Shown in pieces: positions 1 to 5,622 of a stretch of DNA of 6,398 nt. The stretch's first letter is position 1. Each line of letters opens with the position of its first letter. The translations under genes and the position numbers were made by a program. The notes under the pieces are model-generated. The model was not told the DNA's origin. It made no database searches and was given only the letters and a program-made list of their open reading frames with translations. Source of the DNA: Clostridia bacterium (GTDB lineage Bacteria; Bacillota; Clostridia; UMGS1810); assembly GCA_017549745.1 (NCBI GenBank), contig JAFYUA010000003.1:1-6398 (forward strand), in the 5' to 3' direction.

Positions 1-1
1 C

Positions 2-514
2 ACAAGAATAGCAAAGCAACAAGATGTCCAAACCCCCGACTATGACAATGCTTATTTTGTGACCAGAGTACCTGATATGGATGATGACATAGATGTGATT
101 GTTGTTTTTGGCGGGACAAACGACTACGGCCATGGTGATGCAGCCATGGGAACGATGAGCGACAGAACAGACGATACTTTTTATGGTGCTCTTCACAATC
201 TATACACAGCACTTTTAGAAAAATATCCAACCGCTACAATAGTGGTTATGACCCCGACTCACCGAGTTGATGAAAACCAGCTTTATAACGAACGCGGTGT
301 CCGAAACGTTTCAAACTTCGAGGGATACGTTAATGTAATCAGCGAGGTTGCAGCATATTACGCAATTCCTGTTTTGGATTTATACAGACTGAGTGGTATG
401 CAACCCGAAAATGAAACTATAAGAAATATATATATGCCTGACGGCCTTCATCCGTCAGACGAAGGGCACCGACTTATATATAACAGACTTCGTGAGTTTT
501 TATTGAATTTGTAA
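2..514 (+). CDS. SGNH/GDSL-family esterase, 3' part (5' truncated by window edge)
   Basis: Partial gene, probably a small serine esterase or acylhydrolase of the SGNH superfamily acting on acylated carbohydrate. The frame is open from base 2, so the GTG at 59 is an internal Val codon and not the start. Visible motifs are block III GGTND (about 107-124), with the Asn of the oxyanion hole, and the C-terminal DGLHPSDEGH (440-469), whose D-x-x-H supplies the catalytic Asp and His. The block I GDS serine lies upstream of the window; the colinear copy at 4537 shows it as GDSITAGG. By comparison with that copy about 46 residues are missing, giving a full length near 217 aa, normal for the family. 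The visible part is intact. It ends just before a bidirectional terminator and converges on the oxidoreductase operon. No signal peptide can be judged. The substrate is unknown; a carbohydrate acetylesterase role is inferred from context. Confidence 0.88.
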   Translation, partial: TRIAKQQDVQTPDYDNAYFVTRVPDMDDDIDVIVVFGGTNDYGHGDAAMGTMSDRTDDTFYGALHNLYTALLEKYPTATIVVMTPTHRVDENQLYNERGVRNVSNFEGYVNVISEVAAYYAIPVLDLYRLSGMQPENETIRNIYMPDGLHPSDEGHRLIYNRLREFLLNL

Positions 515-516
515 TT

Positions 517-568
517 TATAAAAAACGAGAGGCTAAGCATTTTTATGCTAAACCTCTCGTTTTTTTAT
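517..568. terminator. Bidirectional rho-independent terminator between convergent genes
   Basis: Arms AAAAAACGAGAGG (520-532) and CCTCTCGTTTTTT (553-565) are perfect complements, and a small inner stem AGCAT/ATGCT closes the middle. T-runs follow the stem on both strands, so it can end the SGNH gene (stop at 514) and the minus-strand operon (stop at 575). Confidence 0.93.
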
Positions 569-574
569 AAACAC

Positions 575-1606
575 TCACAAATTTTCACTATAATATCTTT
601 CAAAACTTTCAGTGCCTTTTTTATAGATTTCGCAAATAAGTTTCTGTATTTTCAATGCCTCACGTCCGCTTATGGTGGGTTCTCTGTCGTTTTCAACCGC
701 ATCATAGAAATCGGCAATTTCACGAATATGCTGAAAACCCCAATAATCTTTGCCATCCTCATAGGTCACATCTGGGTCTACGGTGGTTTTTGCAGTAAAA
801 CGACGACCGTCGTTCATAACAATTTCAGCGTTGTCATAATCCATGGTTACCTTTCCGTTTTCACACAGGAGCCTGATTTCAATAGGTTCATCGCAGCCAT
901 AATTATTCATCGCCCAAAATGCAAGCGTTGCACCACCCTTGTATCTTACAAATCCCTCGGCGGTGTCGTCAACCTCCATAATGGAGTGACCGCGATTGGA
1001 CAGGTGAGCCTGAACATTTTCGATTTCGTCGTCTATAAACCAGTTTGCAAGGTCGACAGAATGAATCGCCTGATCTATCAGTACTCCACCGCCCTCTTTG
1101 TCCCATGTACCTTTCCAGTCGGACAAGCTGTAGTATTCATCAGGCTTACACCATGTGAGCACAACTCTTGCAGAGATTATTTTGCCCAAGGTGCCGTCCT
1201 GAATTTTTTCCTTGACAAGTTTTGCCGAATCATTATATCTGCATTGAAAAATGATACCATATTTTACTCCGTTTTTTTCAGCAAGTGCAACATTTTCAAG
1301 GGCATCCTCATACTTGATACTCATAGGTTTTTCGCAAAGAACATGAACGCCTGCTTCAATGGCAAATTTTGAAATAATCGGGTGAAGATAGTGAGGTACA
1401 CAAATGTGAACAACATCAATATTGTCCTTGCTGATCATTTCTTTGTAATCATAATAAGCCTTGCAGTTGTACTTGCCTGCCGCTTTATCTGCCCTGTCTT
1501 TTTTGATATCGCAAACGCCGACTATCTGTGCATTTGGCAAATGATGAGCACTGGTTGCATGCATGGTGAAAATATTTCCGCAGCCTACAATTCCGACCTT
1601 AAGCAT
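575..1606 (-). CDS. Gfo/Idh/MocA family NAD(P)-dependent oxidoreductase (third operon gene)
   Basis: Predicted cytoplasmic 343-aa dehydrogenase that oxidises or reduces a sugar or polyol hydroxyl. The N-terminal Rossmann fold starts at residue 3 with the nucleotide-binding loop GCGNIF (8-13). The family signature EKP is at 92-94, its Lys93 being the expected catalytic lysine. The C-terminal alpha/beta domain carries GGGVLIDQAIHSVDL (172-186), with Asp178 and His182 in the catalytic positions. Length is typical. The start is fixed by a GGAGG site (1620-1616) nine bases upstream of ATG. The ATG overlaps the end of the preceding oxidoreductase gene by 8 bp, which suggests translational coupling. 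It is the last gene before the terminator at 517-568. It is clearly a paralogue of its neighbour, but the C-terminal motif differs (DQAIHSVD versus DLHIHDMD), so a different substrate or step is likely. Exact substrate unknown. Confidence 0.93.
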   Translation of the reverse strand: MLKVGIVGCGNIFTMHATSAHHLPNAQIVGVCDIKKDRADKAAGKYNCKAYYDYKEMISKDNIDVVHICVPHYLHPIISKFAIEAGVHVLCEKPMSIKYEDALENVALAEKNGVKYGIIFQCRYNDSAKLVKEKIQDGTLGKIISARVVLTWCKPDEYYSLSDWKGTWDKEGGGVLIDQAIHSVDLANWFIDDEIENVQAHLSNRGHSIMEVDDTAEGFVRYKGGATLAFWAMNNYGCDEPIEIRLLCENGKVTMDYDNAEIVMNDGRRFTAKTTVDPDVTYEDGKDYWGFQHIREIADFYDAVENDREPTISGREALKIQKLICEIYKKGTESFERYYSENL

Positions 1607-2579
1607 TTTTTATTTCCTCCAGCACATAATTCAGCGATTCTGCACCATCTTTTAATGTGGCTTTATTTATTGAAAGTTTTTCTTTGGCGCAATTGGTAAA
1701 ATATACCAATTCGTTATAATAGCCGCCAAGGTCAGAAATATTACCGCCTTCAAATCCACCACCCAAATTTTCAGCTTTCTCAATCTTGATTTCCTGAGCT
1801 GTATTTTCTGTATAAAGCATAAGCTTTCCGCCAGCATTTTCAACAGTTGCTTTTTCAAATACAACCCTAAATGTAGCATCGAAAGGATAGGTTTCAGGAA
1901 GTCCCCATGTGCCCTCTACACCAACAACAAAATCATCATAGCTCAGGAGAGAATTTATGTATGAATTTTTCTCGCCGATTATATTTTTTATGGAGGTTAT
2001 CTTATTGGGTATTCCAAATAACGACAACACATAATCCATATCATGAATGTGCAAATCCTGTGCTGCACCGCCTGAGAGCTCGGATTTTAAAAGCCAGTCA
2101 TTCCATCCCCATGTTGGAACAGGGCTGATTCGGCGGAAATTGGCATTGACTATTTTACCGTAAGCACCCCCATCAATAATTTCTTTGAGTTTAACATATT
2201 CGTCCCAAAATCTGATTACCTGACCGATTTGCACATTGCAACCAGTTTCTTCGGCTTTTTTCATCATTTGAGAGGCTTGCTCATTGGTTAATGCAATAGG
2301 TTTTTCCACAAACAAATACCCAACCTTTTCCATGGCATTTATTGCATATTCCGAGTGAAGATATGTGGGCAGGCAAATGTCAATAACGTCTACATCGGCA
2401 TTTGCAATCAGTTCTTTACCATCACCGTAAATAACTGCATTTGTCCCTTCAGCCAGCTTCTCGGCACATTCTTTTCTCAAATCTGCTAAAGCAACGATTT
2501 CAACATCAGCTATGTTTTTGTAGCAATTAGCGTGCATTGTTCCCATAAATCCACAGCCGATTATACCTATTTTCAACAT
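1599..2579 (-). CDS. Gfo/Idh/MocA family oxidoreductase, inositol-dehydrogenase-like (second operon gene)
   Basis: Predicted 326-aa cytoplasmic NAD(P)-dependent sugar or polyol dehydrogenase. The Rossmann loop is GCGFMG (8-13), a better GxGxxG than in its downstream paralogue. VEKP is at 91-94, with Lys93 as the catalytic candidate. The C-terminal domain holds RRISPVPTWGWNDW (149-162) and the diagnostic GGAAQDLHIHDMDY (170-183), in which Asp175 and His179 fill the catalytic positions. This motif resembles myo-inositol 2-dehydrogenase-like members, but substrate cannot be read from sequence. The ATG is preceded by AAAAGGAGG (2596-2588) at 8 bases. It starts 15 bp after the isomerase/epimerase gene stops, and its own last codons overlap the next gene's start by 8 bp, so the three are one transcript. 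Internal Trp codons are TGG and there are no in-frame TGAs, so the standard genetic code applies. Confidence 0.93.
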   Translation of the reverse strand: MLKIGIIGCGFMGTMHANCYKNIADVEIVALADLRKECAEKLAEGTNAVIYGDGKELIANADVDVIDICLPTYLHSEYAINAMEKVGYLFVEKPIALTNEQASQMMKKAEETGCNVQIGQVIRFWDEYVKLKEIIDGGAYGKIVNANFRRISPVPTWGWNDWLLKSELSGGAAQDLHIHDMDYVLSLFGIPNKITSIKNIIGEKNSYINSLLSYDDFVVGVEGTWGLPETYPFDATFRVVFEKATVENAGGKLMLYTENTAQEIKIEKAENLGGGFEGGNISDLGGYYNELVYFTNCAKEKLSINKATLKDGAESLNYVLEEIKNA

Positions 2580-2594
2580 AAAGATTTCCTCCTT

Positions 2595-3434
2595 TTATTT
2601 TCTGCCCAAAATTTTATCCATTGAATTTGATGTGTTATACAATATAGTTTCAGGATACTGTGCATATGGCGGAAGCATTTCTGCCGTTACCCAATTATCA
2701 TATCCTATATTATCCAATGATTTTTTTACATCAATATAATCAACATCGCCTGCAAGCAAATCAACGAATCCGTCAAGACTGCCTACGTTTCGTCTGTAAT
2801 CTTTGAAATGTACTTTCTTTATTCTGTCGCCCAATATCTTTATCCAATGCTGGGGGTATCCGCAGTACAGGACATTACCAACATCAAAATATGAACCCAC
2901 ATAAGGCGAATTAATTTTATCTATGAAATCACGCATTTCAAGGGGCGAAAGCAAAAACTTATTCCATACATTTTCGATAGCGATTGAAACCTTTAAGCTT
3001 TCAGCTACAGGCGCAAGCTCTTTAAGGGCACTAAGTGCTCTTTCATAAGCAACATCATATTCAACTATCTCGCTTTGCGGCTCAAATGCGACATTCACTG
3101 CCCCGGGCACAACCAAAATAGTATCGCAGCTAAGCCATGATGCTATTTCAAGCTGTTTTTTTGTAATCTCTTTTGCCTTTTGGCGTTTTTCTTCATTTTC
3201 AGAGGTGTAATTGTATGTCCAATAAAGACCGCTTGCTACGCTATAAAGCTCTATTCCTACCTCTTTAGCCATTTCTTTTATTGCCAGTATCTCTTCTTTT
3301 GTTGATGTAAGTGTAACTGCGCCGTCTTCTGCCAGCGCTAATTCCACACCATCGAAGCCTGCATCCTTTGCAAGCTCAAAACACTTTTTCAGATCAGGTT
3401 CTGCAAATGACCATATACTTATTCCTTTTTTCAT
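2595..3434 (-). CDS. Sugar phosphate isomerase/epimerase family TIM-barrel protein (first operon gene)
   Basis: 279-aa protein of the xylose-isomerase-like TIM-barrel (AP_endonuc_2) fold. The usual four metal ligands are all recognisable at barrel-strand ends: Glu154 in IAIENVWN, Asp184 in SYFDVGN, His209 in KKVHFKD and Glu252 in VTAEM, as in D-tagatose 3-epimerase and L-xylulose/hydroxypyruvate isomerase relatives. It therefore probably isomerises or epimerises a keto-sugar through an enediolate with a divalent metal. The same fold and ligands also occur in lyases that cleave 3-keto-glycosides, a real alternative next to two Gfo/Idh/MocA dehydrogenases. Length is normal and no signal peptide is present. 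The ATG follows AAGGAGGT (3448-3441) at a good distance. It is the first gene of the operon, directly downstream of the promoter region shared with the divergent AraC gene. Fold assignment is firm, reaction is not. Confidence 0.92.
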   Translation of the reverse strand: MKKGISIWSFAEPDLKKCFELAKDAGFDGVELALAEDGAVTLTSTKEEILAIKEMAKEVGIELYSVASGLYWTYNYTSENEEKRQKAKEITKKQLEIASWLSCDTILVVPGAVNVAFEPQSEIVEYDVAYERALSALKELAPVAESLKVSIAIENVWNKFLLSPLEMRDFIDKINSPYVGSYFDVGNVLYCGYPQHWIKILGDRIKKVHFKDYRRNVGSLDGFVDLLAGDVDYIDVKKSLDNIGYDNWVTAEMLPPYAQYPETILYNTSNSMDKILGRK

Positions 3435-3446
3435 GTTAATACCTCC

Positions 3447-3475
3447 TTGATATTTTCTTGTTTATATGATAAAAT
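3447..3475 (+). promoter_or_regulatory. Candidate sigma-A promoter of the AraC gene
   Basis: TTGATA (3447-3452), 17 bases, TAAAAT (3470-3475): near consensus. Start of transcription would be about 3482, leaving a leader of about 60 bases before the ATG at 3543. The -35 box lies over the ribosome site of the divergent operon, so the two promoters face each other and probably cannot be used at the same time. Confidence 0.6.
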
Positions 3476-3488
3476 AAGGAAAATACAA
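3461..3488 (-). promoter_or_regulatory. Candidate promoter of the isomerase/dehydrogenase operon
   Basis: Minus strand: TTGTAT (3488-3483), 16 bases, TATAAA (3466-3461). A transcript would start near 3454, giving a short leader with the ribosome site at 3448-3441. The boxes interleave with the plus-strand promoter at 3447-3475. GGAAAATA (3478) and GGAATATA (3491), 13 bases apart on the plus strand, are a weak candidate for paired AraC half-sites. Confidence 0.45.
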
Positions 3489-3542
3489 TTGGAATATATT
3501 TTTTTGCATGAAAGGTATAAATTTGTAAACAGGGGAATCAAA

Positions 3543-4418
3543 ATGAAATCGAATTATATAAAACACAAGATTGCAAATTTAATAAGCGTAAACAAGATTG
3601 TGTCTATACATTACTACGAGCTTGACAAAAACTTTTGCTATGATGGTGAAAGTCATGACTTTTGGGAAATTGTGTATGTAGATTCCGGTCAGATTATAAT
3701 AGATGCAAACAACACAGAATTTCACTTGAGACAGGGAGAAATTATTTTCCATAAGCCAAATGAATTTCATACCCTCAAAGCCGACAAAAAGACAGCAGCC
3801 AATGTTTTTGTTATTTCTTTTGTTTGCTCTTCAAAGTCAATGGATTTTTTTAAAAACAAAATCATAACTGTTCCTGCTAAATCGAAAAAATATATTTCAA
3901 ATATCATAGAAGAATACAATCATACATTCAATACAATGGCACTTGAAGATATAAAGTTAGAAATAAAGGAAAACCCGCCAATCGGCGGGCAACAAATGAT
4001 AAGAACATATTTGGAGCAGTTTTTGATTATGCTTATCCGAAGTGAGCAGGATAGTCACGACCTGCGCATTTTTCCAAATAAGGAAAGCATGGAAAATCAT
4101 CTTGTGTCTCAAATGCTTCATATCATTGAAGAAGGAACTTATAACAAGATTTCTGTTGAGCAGATCTGCAACGAGCTAAATTACTCACGCACTTACCTAT
4201 CAAAATTGTTCAAAACAGTTACTGGGTATACGATTTTAGAATATATTCTGCGTAATAAAATCCGTGAAGCTAAAAAACTGATACGCGAAGAAAAATACAA
4301 CTTCACTCAGATTTCTGATTTACTCGCATTTGACAATCCGCACTATTTTTCATCAGTTTTCAAAAAAATTGCCAACATGACACCCACGGACTACAAGAAC
4401 TCCATAAGAAAACTCTGA
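3543..4418 (+). CDS. AraC/XylS-family transcriptional regulator
   Basis: 291-aa DNA-binding regulator. The N-terminal half is a cupin-type sensing domain: HDFWEIVYVDSGQ (38-50) and LRQGEIIFHKPNEFH (62-76) are typical of sugar-responsive AraC proteins. The linker NPPIGGQQMIRTYLEQ (144-159) is also characteristic. The C-terminal domain has two helix-turn-helix units, the first near 203-225 (ISVEQICNELNYSRTYLSKLF), the second near 253-276 (NFTQISDLLAFDNPHYFSSVF), ending in the usual MTPTDYKNS. The frame is open from a TTG at 3447, but the ATG at 3543 is chosen: it has AGGGGA six bases upstream, begins at a normal AraC N-terminus, and the TTG falls inside the -35 box. It is transcribed away from the operon and probably controls it from the shared region 3435-3542, responding to the pathway substrate. 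No clear terminator follows its TGA stop. Confidence 0.92.
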   Translation: MKSNYIKHKIANLISVNKIVSIHYYELDKNFCYDGESHDFWEIVYVDSGQIIIDANNTEFHLRQGEIIFHKPNEFHTLKADKKTAANVFVISFVCSSKSMDFFKNKIITVPAKSKKYISNIIEEYNHTFNTMALEDIKLEIKENPPIGGQQMIRTYLEQFLIMLIRSEQDSHDLRIFPNKESMENHLVSQMLHIIEEGTYNKISVEQICNELNYSRTYLSKLFKTVTGYTILEYILRNKIREAKKLIREEKYNFTQISDLLAFDNPHYFSSVFKKIANMTPTDYKNSIRKL

Positions 4419-4474
4419 TCAAACCCCTTACACAATCAACACATATACAAATAAAAACACTTTGAATTCCTTCA

Positions 4475-4511
4475 TAGACTTTCCTTCTCTTCTGTGGTAT
4501 GTTAGTGTTGC
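4475..4511 (+). promoter_or_regulatory. Promoter of SGNH copy 2 (repeat block A)
   Basis: TAGACT (4475-4480), 17 bases, TATGTT (4498-4503), the -10 preceded by TGG to give an extended -10 (TGnTATGTT). The stretch 4488-4511 recurs at 5563-5586 with one mismatch in 24, and the -35 with the same 17-base spacing recurs too. Predicted start near 4510; the ribosome site AAGGAGAG (4523-4530) and ATG (4537) follow. Confidence 0.6.
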
Positions 4512-4536
4512 ATTTCAAAAATAAGGAGAGTTGAAT

Positions 4537-5188
4537 ATGAATATTACAAAAAAGAAAATGGCCTTTTTGGGCGACAGCATCACAGCAGGAGGAATAGTCA
4601 GCGACCAAAAAACATCTATTGGAAGCTCTTTGAACAATATGATGATTGCACAGTTGTGGGATATGGAAAAAGCGCCACAAGAATAGCAAAGCAACAAGAT
4701 GTCCAAACCCCCGATTATGATAATGCTTATTTTGTGACGCGTGTGGCTGATATGGATGATGACATAGATGTGATTGTTGTTTTTGGCGGAACAAACGACT
4801 ACGGCCATGGTGATGCAGCCATGGAACGATGAGCGACAGAACAGACGACACATTTTATGGTGCTCTTCGCAATCTTTATACCTCTCTTATCAACAAATTC
4901 CCTGCATCGACAATCGTTATCATGACTCCTACCCATCGCATTGACGAAAACTGCATGTATAACGAACGCGGTGTGTGCAATATGTGTAATTTTGAAGGAT
5001 ATGTAAATGCAATCATTGATGTTGCAGCATATTATGGTCTGCCCGTCCTTGACCTGTACAGAACCAGCGGCATGAATCCGGAAAACGAAACCATAAGACA
5101 GAAATATATGACCGATGGTTTTCATCCGTCAGACGATGGTCACCGCCTCATTTATGAAAGACTCAAAGGCTTTTTGAGTACACTATAA
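4537..5188 (+). pseudogene. SGNH/GDSL-family esterase, second copy, broken by two frameshifts
   Basis: Full-length homologue of the esterase at 2-514, colinear with it over all 513 bases apart from one missing base. The start is ATG 4537 with AAGGAGAG seven bases upstream. Block I is GDSITAGG (catalytic Ser14, codon 4576-4578). The reading frame breaks first at the A6 run 4607-4612: one more A would restore SDQKNIYWKLFEQYDD, otherwise translation stops at the TAG at 4684-4686. It breaks again at 4823-4824, where copy 1 has GGG and this copy GG, otherwise reaching TGA at 4830-4832. With both bases restored it would be 217 aa, with GGTND near 4782-4799 and DGFHPSDDGH near 5114, so all catalytic motifs survive. 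Differences from copy 1 beyond the breaks are mostly synonymous or conservative, so damage is recent or is sequencing error. An ATG at 4829 could give a 119-aa C-terminal piece lacking Ser and Asn, unlikely to be active. Confidence 0.85.
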
Positions 5189-5213
5189 GACATTTATTTT
5201 GGAGGAAACTTAT

Positions 5214-5411
5214 ATAACCAATGATGAAAGGGCATCACAGATGTTGGAACTCGGTACTGCTGATTACAGCAAGCCTTCAGTTATCTATCACTTGTCGTTA
5301 GATAGAGGACAGATTATGTCCAATATCAAAGCATTAGCAAGTGAATAAATTGCGGAAGTTGATCTTGAAAAATTACTCAATCACAAGAAACTTAGCTTTT
5401 CGTCTTTGTAA
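5214..5411 (+). pseudogene. Unrecognised small ORF (~65 aa) with lost start and internal stop
   Basis: I do not recognise this protein. In one frame the sequence reads TNDERASQMLELGTADYSKP, then SVIYHLSLDRGQIMSNIKAL and ASE, then TAA at 5346-5348, and continues in the same frame with IAEVDLEKLLNHKKLSFSSL to TAA at 5409-5411. The composition looks protein-like. A strong GGAGG (5201-5205) sits eight bases before codon 5214, which is ATA where ATG would be expected; the internal TAA could be a mutated CAA. Both would be single transitions. An in-frame ATG at 5250 (MLELGTADYS) lacks a good ribosome site. It lies 25 bp after SGNH copy 2 and may have been its co-transcribed partner. No membrane segment or signal peptide is seen. 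It may instead be a fragment of a larger gene or chance coding-like sequence. Confidence 0.4.
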
Positions 5412-5435
5412 AAGCTCTTACTCCTATTAGACGAT

Positions 5436-5464
5436 TTGAAAACGAAAAAAGTCAAATATATTAT
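5436..5464 (+). promoter_or_regulatory. Candidate promoter in AT-rich spacer
   Basis: TTGAAA (5436-5441), 17 bases, TATTAT (5459-5464). The -10 falls in the left arm of the palindrome at 5454-5484. It has no gene immediately downstream except the broken secreted-protein gene at 5623. Confidence 0.3.
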
Positions 5465-5484
5465 AACATTTTTATGATATATTT
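5454..5484. repeat. AT-rich palindrome overlapping candidate promoters
   Basis: AAATATAT (5454-5461) and ATATATTT (5477-5484) are perfect inverted arms; pairing extends inward through a G:U and four A:U pairs, leaving a five-base loop. A second, overlapping inverted pair is ATATTTC (5479-5485) and GAAATAT (5502-5508). There is no GC-rich stem or T-run, so it is more likely an operator-like site than a terminator, or simple AT-rich sequence. Confidence 0.35.
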
Positions 5485-5511
5485 CAAAGATACCCTATAT
5501 CGAAATATGAT
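5483..5511 (+). promoter_or_regulatory. Candidate promoter upstream of the secreted-protein gene
   Basis: TTCAAA (5483-5488), 17 bases, TATGAT (5506-5511), followed by an A/T-rich start region near 5518. It would read into the broken gene at 5623 with a leader of about 105 bases, in addition to the nearer promoter at 5550-5578. Confidence 0.4.
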
Positions 5512-5549
5512 ACACTGTAACCAAAGATAAGGATTTTGAAAAAACTTCG

Positions 5550-5586
5550 TAGACTTATGCAATCTTCTGTGGTATGTTTGTGTTGC
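5550..5586 (+). promoter_or_regulatory. Promoter of the secreted Flg_new-repeat gene (repeat block B)
   Basis: TAGACT (5550-5555), 17 bases, TATGTT (5573-5578) with a TGG extended -10. This is the second copy of the promoter block at 4475-4511: 5563-5586 matches 4488-4511 at 23 of 24 bases, and CTTCnTAGACTT is shared further upstream. The transcript would start near 5585, 38 bases before the ATG at 5623. Confidence 0.6.
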
Positions 5587-5622
5587 CGAAAGGCAAATAC
5601 AAAATCAGAGAGGAAGAATTTT

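Noticed and set aside
545..1372. Long plus-strand ORF of 275 aa
   Set aside because: Antisense shadow of the 343-aa oxidoreductase; begins inside the terminator, no ribosome site, and its translation shows no family motifs.
3447..3542. N-terminal extension of the AraC protein from TTG 3447
   Set aside because: The TTG lies within the promoter -35 box, has no proper ribosome site in a transcript starting near 3482, and the ATG at 3543 fits family length.
3974..3989. GC-rich hairpin CCCGCC-AATC-GGCGGG inside the AraC gene
   Set aside because: It encodes the conserved NPPIGGQQ linker, and no T-run follows; explained by coding constraint.
4606..4614. Programmed -1 frameshift in esterase copy 2
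   Set aside because: The slippery heptamer A AAA AAC is out of phase with the zero-frame codons CAA AAA ACA, and a second independent shift would be needed 210 bp later.
4360..5125. Minus-strand ORFs of 108-163 aa
   Set aside because: Antisense to the AraC 3' end and the esterase copy; low-complexity His/Cys/Ser-rich translations and no ribosome sites.
5536..5622. N-terminal extension of the secreted protein from TTG 5536
   Set aside because: It would put 29 residues before a standard signal peptide and overlaps promoter block B; ATG 5623 has its own ribosome site.
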